Assembly (NCBI RefSeq): GCF_003583405.1
Contig: NZ_QXEC01000005.1
Location: 62,001 to 126,000, forward strand
Origin: Micromonospora radicis
Lineage (GTDB): Bacteria > Actinomycetota > Actinomycetes > Mycobacteriales > Micromonosporaceae
Length of the DNA: 64,000 nucleotides
Direction of reading: 5' to 3'
The position numbers and the translations under genes are program-made. Of the stretch, positions 54,399 through 61,990 are shown one piece after another. The notes under the pieces are model-generated. The model made no database searches and was not told where the DNA came from. It worked only from the letters and a program-made list of their open reading frames with translations. Position 1 is the first letter of the stretch. Each line of letters opens with the position of its first letter.

Positions 54399-55129
54399 GT
54401 GACCGGATAGTCGGAATCGTCCAGGCCCGGATGGGCTCGTCCCGGCTGCCCGGCAAGGTACTGCGTCCGCTGGCCGGGCGCAGCGTCCTCGGCCGGGTGG
54501 TCCGGGCCGCACAGGACAGCGGGGTACTCACCGACCTGGTCGTGGCGACCAGCACCGACGTCGGCGACGACCCGGTGGTCGCCGAGTGCGACCGGCTCGG
54601 GGTGGCCTGGCACCGGGGACCGGTCGACGACGTGCTTGCCCGCTTCGTCGGCGCGCTCGACGCGCATCCGGCCGACGCGGTCATGCGGTTCACCGCCGAC
54701 TGCCCGCTGCTGGACCCGGAGATCGTCACGCTGGTCGCCGCGGTGTACGCGGCGGTGCCGGGCCTGGACTACGCCAGCACCTCGATCGGCCGTACCCTGC
54801 CCCGGGGCCTGGACGTGGAGATCATCCGGGCCGACGCGCTGCGGACCGTGGACCGCCTCGCCGCCGACCACCACCGGGTGCACGTCACCTCGTACGCCTA
54901 CACCCACCCCGAACTGTTCCGGGTACTCGGCGTCACCCTCACCCCGGACCGCTCAGCACTGCGCCTCACCCTGGACACCGAACCGGACTGGCGACTCGTC
55001 GACGCGGTGGTGGATCATTTCGGCGACGTCAGCGTCCCGCTGGCCAAGCTGGCCGACTGGCTCGACGGGCAACCCGCGCTACGGGCCCTCAACGCCGACG
55101 TACGGCAGAAGCGGTTGGAGGAGAGCTGA
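54395..55129 (+). CDS. pseF: SpsF-type cytidylyltransferase (CMP-pseudaminate synthetase role)
   Basis: This 244-residue nucleotidyltransferase begins with VGIVQARMGSSRLPGKVLRPLAG, the SpsF signature, and has VVATSTDVGDDPV, RFTADCPLLDPEIV and SYAYTHPELF. In the pathway the only missing activity is CMP activation of pseudaminic acid, which this gene would supply. Classical PseF proteins begin with an IPARGGSKRIPRKN motif, so this locus resembles the Bacillus sps operon (spsE/F/G) here. GTG overlaps the previous stop by 4 bases, and its own stop overlaps the pseG start. Confidence 0.88.
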   Translation: MSDRIVGIVQARMGSSRLPGKVLRPLAGRSVLGRVVRAAQDSGVLTDLVVATSTDVGDDPVVAECDRLGVAWHRGPVDDVLARFVGALDAHPADAVMRFTADCPLLDPEIVTLVAAVYAAVPGLDYASTSIGRTLPRGLDVEIIRADALRTVDRLAADHHRVHVTSYAYTHPELFRVLGVTLTPDRSALRLTLDTEPDWRLVDAVVDHFGDVSVPLAKLADWLDGQPALRALNADVRQKRLEES

Positions 55130-56193
55130 ACACGGTACGCGTCGGCCTGCGCTGCGACGCCGGCCCGCAACGCGGCGTCGGGCACCTGGTCCGCAGTCTG
55201 GCCCTCGGCGAGGAGTTCCTGGCCCGGGGCGCGGCGGTCGAGTTGTTCGGCACGGTCAGCGGGGCCGACTGGGCGACCGGGCAGCTCGCCGCCCGGGGCA
55301 TCCCGCAGCGACCCGGCCCGGACACCCCGGCGGCACTGGTCGCCGCGGCCCGGCGACACGACCTGGACGTGCTGGTGCTCGACTCGTACGACCTCGATCC
55401 GGCCGGCGCGGGCGCACTGCGGGCGGCCGGTGTGCTCACCCTCGCCATCGTCGACGGCGACACCCGGGGCCAGGACGCCGACCTCTACCTCGACCAGAAC
55501 TTCGGCACCGACCTCGTCGTACCGGCGGGCCGGCTGCTGACCGGCAGCACGTACGCCCTGCTGCGCGATTCGGTGCTGGCCGCCCGGCCGGTGGCGCCCC
55601 GCCCGGCGACGGACCTGCCCCGGCCGTCGGTACTGGCCTTCTTCGGCGGCACCGACGCGGCCGACGCGGCACCGCTGCTGACCGGGGTGCTGCTGTCGAC
55701 CGGACGCCCGATGGAGCTGACCGTCGTCGCCGGTCGCGCCGACAGCGTCGAGCGGATCGCCGCCTTGGCCCGCGGCCCGGGGCAGTCGCTGCGTACGGTG
55801 CCGCCCACCGGCGCGTTGCCCGCCCTGATCGCCACCGCAGACCTGGTGGTCAGCGCAGCCGGCACGTCCACCTGGGAGCTGTGCTGCCTGGGCGCACCCG
55901 CGGCGCTGGTCTGCGTGGTGGACAACCAGCGCGAGTCGTACCGGCGGGTGGTCGACGCCGGGTTGGTCGCCGGACTCGGCGAGCTGTCCGCGCTGGCCGC
56001 CGATCCCGCCGCCCGCACCGCCGCCGCCGGTGTCCTGGCGCCGCTGCTGACCGACGGCACCCGCCGGGCGGCGCTGTCCGTGCGCGCCCGCGCGGTGGTC
56101 GACGGCCGCGGGCGGGCCCGGGTCGTCGACGCGGTACTCGACGCCCTGCGCCGAAACCCCGACCCGGACCGATCAGTAGCACGCGTGTACTAA
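55126..56193 (+). CDS. pseG: UDP-2,4-diacetamido-2,4,6-trideoxy-beta-L-altropyranose hydrolase
   Basis: This 355-residue GT-B-like hydrolase releases UDP to give 6-deoxy-AltdiNAc for PseI. VRVGLRCDAGPQRGVGHLVRSLALGEE matches the PseG N-terminus; LDSYDLDP, LYLDQNFGTD, LAFFGGTDAADAAPLL and ADLVVSAAGTSTWELCCLGAPA are further family motifs. The conserved N-terminus begins only three residues after the only possible initiator, a CTG at 55126 that overlaps the pseF stop (CTGA). GGAGGAG immediately upstream supports it. No ATG, GTG or TTG is available in frame nearby, so a CTG start is inferred. Last gene of the pse operon. Confidence 0.9.
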   Translation: MNTVRVGLRCDAGPQRGVGHLVRSLALGEEFLARGAAVELFGTVSGADWATGQLAARGIPQRPGPDTPAALVAAARRHDLDVLVLDSYDLDPAGAGALRAAGVLTLAIVDGDTRGQDADLYLDQNFGTDLVVPAGRLLTGSTYALLRDSVLAARPVAPRPATDLPRPSVLAFFGGTDAADAAPLLTGVLLSTGRPMELTVVAGRADSVERIAALARGPGQSLRTVPPTGALPALIATADLVVSAAGTSTWELCCLGAPAALVCVVDNQRESYRRVVDAGLVAGLGELSALAADPAARTAAAGVLAPLLTDGTRRAALSVRARAVVDGRGRARVVDAVLDALRRNPDPDRSVARVY

Positions 56194-56213
56194 CACCCTG
56201 CTACGGTGGCCTC

Positions 56214-56848
56214 ATGCCGCAGGCCGCGTACCAGCCGTCGATGCTCGACGTCACCGACGCACCGCCCACGCTCGGGCCGCTGCCCGGCCACCTGCGCCGG
56301 CACCCGTTGGGCCGGGGCGCCTGGATCGACCACCTGCCCGGCTGGGTGCACGGCTCCGACCAGGTCCTCGACGTGCTGCTGCGCGACGTGCCGTGGCGGG
56401 CCGAGCGGCGCACCATGTACGACACCGAGGTCGACGTCCCCCGACTGCTCTGCTGGTACGGCGCCGGTCGCCCACTGCCCCACCCGGTGCTGCCGGCCGC
56501 CCGCCAGGCACTCACCCATCACTACGCCGACGAGCTGGGCGAACCGTTCGTCACCGCCGGCATGTGCCGATACCGCGACGGCCGGGACAGCGTGGCCTGG
56601 CACGGCGACACCCAGGGCCGGTCCGCACACACCGACACCCTGGTCGCCATCGTCTCCTTCGGCTCCCCCCGCGACCTGCTGCTGCGTCCCCGCGGCGGCG
56701 GAGCCAGCCGGCGCTTCCCGCTCGGCCACGGCGACCTGTTGGTGATGGGCGGCTCCTGCCAACGCACCTGGGAACACGCCTCCCCAAGACCGCCCGTCCG
56801 GTCGGCCCCCGGGTCAGCGTCCAGTTCCGCCCCGCCGGCGTCGCCTGA
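56214..56848 (+). pseudogene. alkB: AlkB-like 2OG-Fe(II) dioxygenase, frameshifted near its end
   Basis: The first 189 codons encode an AlkB homologue (oxidative repair of alkylated nucleic acids): iron ligands His130 and Asp132 in SVAWHGDTQG and His188 in CQRTWEHA. After this the frame shifts at a CCCC run (56782-56785). The expected tail PKTARPVGPRVSVQFRP, with the 2-oxoglutarate-binding arginines, is encoded in the next frame and ends at TGA 56848. One missing C explains it. Without correction the frame runs on through the permease gene as one 1258-codon frame. It is either a sequencing error in a homopolymer or a real loss-of-function mutation. It starts 20 bases after pseG. Confidence 0.85.
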
Positions 56849-57074
56849 GCCGCCCGGCGGAGGTCAGCCCAGTTTGTGTTCGGCCGGATCGGTGTCGAAC
56901 AGCCAGGCCAGCGGCATGGCCGCGCGGGCGCCCAGGCCCGGGCCGGGACTCGTCTTCGGGTGGCGCCGACATCCCGTCGTTACAGAGCGGGCATCCCGCC
57001 CACCGACCGGCCGTGCTAGAAACAACGCTCAGGGTCGATCGCCCCCGTCAGCACTCCGACGCGAAGGGCCACCC

Positions 57075-58412
57075 ATGACCCAGTCCCCCACCGAGCCGCG
57101 TTCCCGCTGGTCCCCCTGGTCGGTGCACGGCGACGGCCGGACGATCCGTCCCGGCGACGTGGTACACCCCGACGAACGACTGTCCTGGCCGCGCACCATG
57201 GGGGTCGGCGTACAGCACGTGGTGGCGATGTTCGGCGCCACCTTCACGGTGCCGCTGATCACCGGTTTCCCACCGGCCACCACGCTCTTCTTCTCCGGAC
57301 TGGGCACGCTGCTGTTCCTGGTCATCACCGGCAACCGGCTGCCGTCGTACCTCGGCTCGTCCTTCGCCTTCATCGCCCCGGTGCTGGCCGCCAAGTCCGG
57401 CGGCGACATCGGCCCGGCGCTCGGCGGGATCGTGGTGGCCGGCGCCGCGCTGGCCCTCGTCGGCCTGGCGGTGCAACTCGTCGGGGCCGGTTGGATCAAC
57501 CGGCTGATGCCGCCGGTGGTCACCGGTGCCATCGTGATGCTGATCGGGCTGAACCTCGCCCCGGTCGCCTGGGACGGTGGCGGCGAGGGCGGAGTCAGGG
57601 CCCAACCGCTCATCGCGGTGCTCACCCTCGCCGCGATCCTGCTGTTCACCGTGCTCTTCCGGGGCTTCCTGGCCCGACTGTCCATCCTGCTCGGCGTGCT
57701 CGTCGGCTGGCTGGTCGCCGCGCTCAGCGGCGGGCTGGACCCGGCCACGGTCACCGGACTACGCGAGGCCGCCTGGGTGGGGCTGCCCGAGTTCCACACC
57801 CCCAGCTTCAGCCTCCGCGCCGTGGTGTTGATCATCCCGGTGGTGCTGGTGCTGATCGCGGAGAACGCCGGCCACGTCAAGGCCGTCGCCGCCACCACCG
57901 GCCGCAACCTGGACCGCCAGCTGGGCCGGGCGTTCATGGGCGACGGCCTGGCCACCGTGCTGGCCGGTTCCGGCGGCGGCTCCGGCACCACCACGTACGC
58001 CGAGAACATCGGCGTGATGGCCGCGACGCGGGTCTACTCCACCGCCGCGTACTGGGTGGCCGGGGCAGCGGCCGTGCTGCTCGGGCTCAGTCCCAAGATC
58101 GGCGCGCTGATCCTCACCGTGCCGGCCGGCGTACTCGGCGGCGCCACCACCGCTCTCTACGGGCTGATCGCCATCCTCGGCGCCCGCATCTGGCTGGACA
58201 ACCGGGTCGACTTCCACGACCCGGTAAACCTGCTGACCGCCGCCGTCGCGGTGATCATCGGCGCCGCCGACTACACCCTCACCGCCGGCGACCTCTCCTT
58301 CCACGGCATCGCCCTGGGCACCGCCGCCGCCCTGGTCGTCTACCACGGCATGCGGGCGATCGCCCGCCTGCGCAACACCACCCCGACCTCCGGCCCCGAG
58401 CCGGAACTCTGA
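57075..58412 (+). CDS. uraA: Uracil/xanthine permease (NCS2 family)
   Basis: This 445-residue permease has about 12-14 membrane segments. LSWPRTMGVGVQHVVAMFGATFTVPLI and SSFAFIAPVLAAKSGGDIG are NCS2 hallmarks; LVLIAENAGHVKAVA contains the substrate/proton-coupling Glu of the AENxGHV motif, and GSGGGSGTTTYAENIGVMA the second conserved signature. It imports uracil or a related base by proton symport. The ATG has GAAGGG upstream. It is followed by two strong palindromes. Confidence 0.94.
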   Translation: MTQSPTEPRSRWSPWSVHGDGRTIRPGDVVHPDERLSWPRTMGVGVQHVVAMFGATFTVPLITGFPPATTLFFSGLGTLLFLVITGNRLPSYLGSSFAFIAPVLAAKSGGDIGPALGGIVVAGAALALVGLAVQLVGAGWINRLMPPVVTGAIVMLIGLNLAPVAWDGGGEGGVRAQPLIAVLTLAAILLFTVLFRGFLARLSILLGVLVGWLVAALSGGLDPATVTGLREAAWVGLPEFHTPSFSLRAVVLIIPVVLVLIAENAGHVKAVAATTGRNLDRQLGRAFMGDGLATVLAGSGGGSGTTTYAENIGVMAATRVYSTAAYWVAGAAAVLLGLSPKIGALILTVPAGVLGGATTALYGLIAILGARIWLDNRVDFHDPVNLLTAAVAVIIGAADYTLTAGDLSFHGIALGTAAALVVYHGMRAIARLRNTTPTSGPEPEL

Positions 58413-58418
58413 CGGACC

Positions 58419-58446
58419 CTGGGGCACGCCTCCCGGCGTGCCCCAG
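58419..58446 (+). terminator. Terminator hairpin after uraA
   Basis: Perfect 12-base arms CTGGGGCACGCC and GGCGTGCCCCAG with a TCCC loop begin 7 bases after the permease stop. Confidence 0.8.
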
Positions 58447-58451
58447 CCGGG

Positions 58452-58481
58452 CGTCGAAGTCCTCAGCTGAGGACTTCGACG
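58452..58481. repeat. Perfect 30-base palindrome
   Basis: Arms CGTCGAAGTCCTCAG and CTGAGGACTTCGACG meet with no loop. It follows the uraA terminator by 5 bases. It could be a second terminator, a binding site for a dimeric protein, or an integration-type site. Confidence 0.75.
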
Positions 58482-58610
58482 GACCGGGTCAGAACTGCGA
58501 ACTGGGATCGTGCGCGCTCGGGACGGACGCGCATTGCCGCGCCGGAGCCGACGTCAAGGTGGTGGCATCACACGTCGAGCTGCCCTGCTGGCGAGCCTCA
58601 ACGTAGCCTC

Positions 58611-58662
58611 GTCATACGTCATACGTCATACGTCACACGTCATACGTCATACGTCACACGTC
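58611..58662. repeat. 7-base tandem repeat (GTCATAC/GTCACAC), 7 copies
   Basis: Seven head-to-tail copies of GTCATAC, with copies four and seven reading GTCACAC, end at GTCGAC. It lies immediately next to the parC-tail remnant. No gene is visible from 58413 to 58685. Confidence 0.85.
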
Positions 58663-58685
58663 GACGGCCGACGTCGATGCCTTCG

Positions 58686-58845
58686 GCGACGGGCCGAGCA
58701 TGACGGCGGAACCGGAGCCGTCGCGACCAGGGCCGTCCGCCGGCAGCTCCACCGGTTCGCCGTTGGCCGTCGCACCCGAGCGGCATGACCAACCCAGCCG
58801 CCCCTTGCGGACAAATCCACGGCTACAGTAACCAGCGCCAGGGGT
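58686..58845 (-). pseudogene. Decayed copy of the 3' end of the parC-like gene
   Basis: Translated on the minus strand this stretch reads RLGWSCRSGATANGEPVELP then GRDGSGSAVMLGP. The live parC-like gene ends [21 protein letters not shown] then [13 protein letters not shown] (59483-59640 region). At DNA level the block GGGCCGAGCATGACGGCG and the block CCGCCGGCAGCTCCACCG are shared, and about 75 bases align at close to 90% identity by eye. Upstream the match fades through FVRKG versus FLKGE. No start and no upstream body exist, so it is a 3' fragment separated from the intact gene by the small secreted gene. Confidence 0.8.
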
Positions 58846-58914
58846 GGGAATTGCCGGCCGGCCCTTGTCGTCCGGCCTGAATCGCCCAGCGCCTCGCACC
58901 ACAAAGGAGTACGG

Positions 58915-59340
58915 GTGGCCCTATCCGCACGAAGAATGATCTTGTCAATGCCGGCGCTTGCCCTGCTGGCGACCGCCGCGCTGGTGGTGCCGACCGCGAC
59001 GAAGGCGGAAGCAGCGACCTGTGTGCGCTCCTGGAGCGCCTCAGCGGGCGACTCGGTCGGAAGTGGACTCGGATTCAGCTACTCCGGATGGCCGGGGGGC
59101 AATGCACGGGTGAAGGCCACGTACAAGATCTCCGGAACGGTCAAGTCGATCCGGGTCCGGATGTCCCAGGGAGGCACCAGCACCTCCACCACACTGCTGG
59201 GCACCTCGGGCAAGAAGGTCACGAAGGACGTCGCCGTGGGCTATCGCAACAAGGGCAACGGCACGCTGTGGTTCGAGCCGAGGGGTGACAGCACGACCAC
59301 CGGTCGCACCCTCTACTCCTTCTGCCTGTACCGGAGCTGA
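58915..59340 (+). CDS. Small secreted protein of unknown function
   Basis: This 141-residue exported protein has a signal peptide (MILSMPALALLATAALVVPTATKAEA|A). The mature part is about 107 residues, Ser/Thr/Gly-rich and basic, with two cysteines (CVRSW near its start and FCLYRS at the end) that could pair. Composition (SYSGWPGGNARVKATYKISG, VSI-type strands) suggests a small beta-sandwich. I do not recognise a family. GTG 58915 is well supported by AAAGGAG 6 bases upstream. It sits between the parC-tail remnant and the live parC-like gene, so it was probably inserted there. A terminator follows. Confidence 0.8.
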   Translation: MALSARRMILSMPALALLATAALVVPTATKAEAATCVRSWSASAGDSVGSGLGFSYSGWPGGNARVKATYKISGTVKSIRVRMSQGGTSTSTTLLGTSGKKVTKDVAVGYRNKGNGTLWFEPRGDSTTTGRTLYSFCLYRS

Positions 59341-59360
59341 CCTTCCGCTCAGGCGCGCGG

Positions 59361-59387
59361 CTGCGGAAGCCGTTCCCGCTTCCGCAG
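59361..59387 (+). terminator. Terminator after the small secreted gene
   Basis: Arms CTGCGGAAGC and GCTTCCGCAG with a 7-base loop lie 20 bases after the stop, flanked by CGCGCGG on both sides. Confidence 0.7.
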
Positions 59388-59399
59388 TCCCGCGCGGCC

Positions 59400-59460
59400 G
59401 TTGACCATGAAGTTGTTGCCGCGACACGCCGAGTGCAGTGGCGACAACTTCATGGTCAAC
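59400..59460. repeat. Long palindromic element between convergent genes
   Basis: Perfect 17-base arms GTTGACCATGAAGTTGT and ACAACTTCATGGTCAAC extend inward by six more pairs (two G-U as RNA), leaving a short loop around 59423-59437. It lies 14 bases before the parC-like stop. It may terminate that gene, or be a copy of a dispersed palindromic repeat, since it is lower in GC than its surroundings. Confidence 0.75.
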
Positions 59461-59474
59461 CCGTCGGTTGGGGG

Positions 59475-61958
59475 TCAGTCACGGTCGATTTGGTGGCCAA
59501 CGACGGCCGGGCCGAGCATGACGGCGAAGCCGGAGCCGTCGCGACGGGGATCGGCCGCCGGCAGCTCCACCGCCTCACCGTTGACCGTCGAGCCGACCGG
59601 GCGCGGGCCGACCCAGCCGACCAGCACATCGGTCTCACCCTTGAGGAACCGATGGGCACGCACGCCGCCGGTGGCCCGTCCCTTCGCCGGGTACGCCGAC
59701 AGCGGTGTCACCTTGACCGTCGCGCCGGTCGAGGTGACGACCATCGGCTCACCGTGCTGCGGATCGTCGGTGCGGACCGCACCGAAGAACACCACCCGAG
59801 CCCCGGACGGCAGGGCGACACCGGCCATCCCGCCACCCCGGAGCCCCTGTGGGCGGATCGTGCCAGCGGGGAACCGCAACAGCGACGCCGCGCTGGTCAG
59901 GAAGGCGAGGGACTCGGCACCGTCGGTCAACCAGGTCGCACCCACCACCTCGTCGCCGTCGCGCAGCCCGATCACCTCGAACTCGTCGGAACGCACCGGC
60001 CAGTCCGGGGCACACACCTTGACCACCCCCTGGCGGGTACCCAGGGCCAGGCCCGGCGAGCCCTCGGCACCGGTACCGAGCGGCGCCAGCCCCACCACCG
60101 TCTCCCCCGGCTCCAACGGCACCAGCTCGGCCGCGGACATGCCGCCGCGCAGCGACACCGTGCCGGTCTGCTCCGGCAACACCGGCAACGGCAACACGTC
60201 CACCTTGAACGCCCGACCGGCGCTGGTCACCAGCAACACCCGACCCCGCGCCGTGGAGTGCACCACCGCGCGTACCGCGTCGTGCTTGACCCGACCGTGC
60301 CGACGGCGCCCCTCGGCGGCCTCCTCCGACTCCGCCGCGGTGCGGGCGACCAGACCGGTCGCCGACAGGATCACCTGGCACGGGTCGTCGGCCACCTCCA
60401 GCGGACCGGCCGGTACCGACGCCGCCAGCACCTCCTTGAGGTCCCCGTCGACAAGCGTCGTCCGACGGGGCGCGCCGAACTGCTTCACCACCGCGGCCAG
60501 TTCGTCGGAGACGAGCTTCTTCAGCACGTTCTCGTCGTCCAGGATGGTGGACAGCTCGGCGATCTCGGCGCGCAGCTTCTCCTGCTCGGCCTCCAGCTCC
60601 AGCCGGTCGTACTTGGTCAGCCGACGCAGCGGAGTGTCCAGGATGTAGCTGGCCTGGATCTCGGAGAGCTTGAACCGGCGCATCAGGCCGTCCTTGGCGT
60701 CCTGGGCGTCCTCGCTGGCCCGGATCAGCTTCACCACCTTGTCGATGTCGAGCAGGGCGATCAGCAGACCGTCGACCAGGTGCAGCCGCTCCTCGCGCTT
60801 ACGCCTGCGGTATGCACTGCGCCGGGTCACCACCTCATAGCGGTGCGCCAGGAACACCTCCAGCAGCGCCTTCAGCCCGAGGGTGCGCGGCTGACCGTCG
60901 ACCAGCACCAGATTGTTCACCCCGAAGGACTGCTCCAACGGGGTGAGCCGGTACAGGTCGGCGAGCAGGGCCTGCGGGTTGACCCCGACCTTGCACTCGA
61001 TCACCACTCGGGTGCCGTTCTCCCGGTCGGTGAGGTCCTTGACGTCGGCGATCCCGGTGAGCCGCTTGGTCTTGGTGACCTCGTTGGTGATCGCCGCGAT
61101 GACCTTCTCCGCGCCGATGCCGTACGGCAACTCGACCACGGTGATCGCCTGCCGGCCACGACTGCCCTCCAGCGGGCCGATCTCCACCTTGCCGCGCATC
61201 CGCACCACACCACGGCCGGTCTCGTACGCCCGCCGCACCTCGTCCAGGCCGAGCAGCAGACCCCCGGTGGGCAGGTCCGGCCCGGGCACGAACTCCATCA
61301 GCTTGTCGAGCGTGGCGTCCGGGTGCCGGATGAGCCAGCGGGCGGCGGAGACCACCTCACCCAGGTTGTGCGGGATCATGTTGGTCGCCATCCCCACCGC
61401 GATGCCGGAGGTGCCGTTGACCAGCAGGTTCGGGAAGGCGGCCGGCAGCACGGTGGGCTGGGTCAGCGAGCCGTCGTAGTTGGGCTCGACGTCGACGGTC
61501 TCCTCGCCCAACTCGCCGACGAGCAGCATCGCCTCCCGCGACATCCGAGCCTCGGTGTAACGCGCGGCAGCCGGTCCATCGTCCGGAGATCCAAAGTTGC
61601 CATGCCCGTCGATGAGCGGGACGTTGAGCGAGAAGTCCTGCGCCATCCGGACCATCGCGTCGTAGATCGCGGTGTCCCCGTGTGGGTGGTAGCGGCCCAT
61701 CACGTCACCGACCACGCGGGCCGACTTGACGTGCGCCCGGTCCGGCCGGAAACCCGCCTCGTGCATGGCGTAGAGAATGCGCCGGTGCACCGGCTTGAGG
61801 CCGTCGCGGGCATCCGGCAACGCCCGCGAGTGGATGACCGAGAAGGCGTACTCCAGGTAGGAGTCGGAGACCTCGGTGACCAGCGGGTTGTCGAAGACCC
61901 GCGCACCGGCCCGGTCGAACGCGGAGTGGTCGACCTTCGTTTCCTTGCGGCGTGCCAT
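59475..61958 (-). CDS. parC: DNA topoisomerase IV subunit A-like (second GyrA-type protein)
   Basis: This 827-residue type IIA topoisomerase A subunit cleaves and rejoins DNA. It has [45 protein letters not shown], the catalytic Tyr134 in [27 protein letters not shown], a coiled-coil region ([18 protein letters not shown]) and a degenerate beta-pinwheel without a clear GyrA box (QRRGGKG). That, and pairing with an adjacent B subunit away from the origin, fits topoisomerase IV rather than gyrase. ATG 61958 with GGAAGGA upstream; 32 bases after the B subunit. Its 3' end exists in a second, decayed copy at 58686-58845. Confidence 0.92.
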   Translation of the reverse strand: MARRKETKVDHSAFDRAGARVFDNPLVTEVSDSYLEYAFSVIHSRALPDARDGLKPVHRRILYAMHEAGFRPDRAHVKSARVVGDVMGRYHPHGDTAIYDAMVRMAQDFSLNVPLIDGHGNFGSPDDGPAAARYTEARMSREAMLLVGELGEETVDVEPNYDGSLTQPTVLPAAFPNLLVNGTSGIAVGMATNMIPHNLGEVVSAARWLIRHPDATLDKLMEFVPGPDLPTGGLLLGLDEVRRAYETGRGVVRMRGKVEIGPLEGSRGRQAITVVELPYGIGAEKVIAAITNEVTKTKRLTGIADVKDLTDRENGTRVVIECKVGVNPQALLADLYRLTPLEQSFGVNNLVLVDGQPRTLGLKALLEVFLAHRYEVVTRRSAYRRRKREERLHLVDGLLIALLDIDKVVKLIRASEDAQDAKDGLMRRFKLSEIQASYILDTPLRRLTKYDRLELEAEQEKLRAEIAELSTILDDENVLKKLVSDELAAVVKQFGAPRRTTLVDGDLKEVLAASVPAGPLEVADDPCQVILSATGLVARTAAESEEAAEGRRRHGRVKHDAVRAVVHSTARGRVLLVTSAGRAFKVDVLPLPVLPEQTGTVSLRGGMSAAELVPLEPGETVVGLAPLGTGAEGSPGLALGTRQGVVKVCAPDWPVRSDEFEVIGLRDGDEVVGATWLTDGAESLAFLTSAASLLRFPAGTIRPQGLRGGGMAGVALPSGARVVFFGAVRTDDPQHGEPMVVTSTGATVKVTPLSAYPAKGRATGGVRAHRFLKGETDVLVGWVGPRPVGSTVNGEAVELPAADPRRDGSGFAVMLGPAVVGHQIDRD

Positions 61959-61990
61959 GGGCTGCGCTGTCCTTCCGAAAGAGCCGGTGC

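Noticed and set aside
54636..58412. A single 1258-codon plus-strand open frame
   Set aside because: It joins an off-frame part of pseF/pseG, the alkB-like gene and the permease. The junction at 56782 is explained by a one-base shift in alkB; these are separate genes.
58510..58910. Possible intact small gene on the minus strand (about 82 codons) upstream of the secreted gene
   Set aside because: Its only recognisable part matches the very end of the parC-like protein, and the rest has no start signal; treated as a gene remnant.
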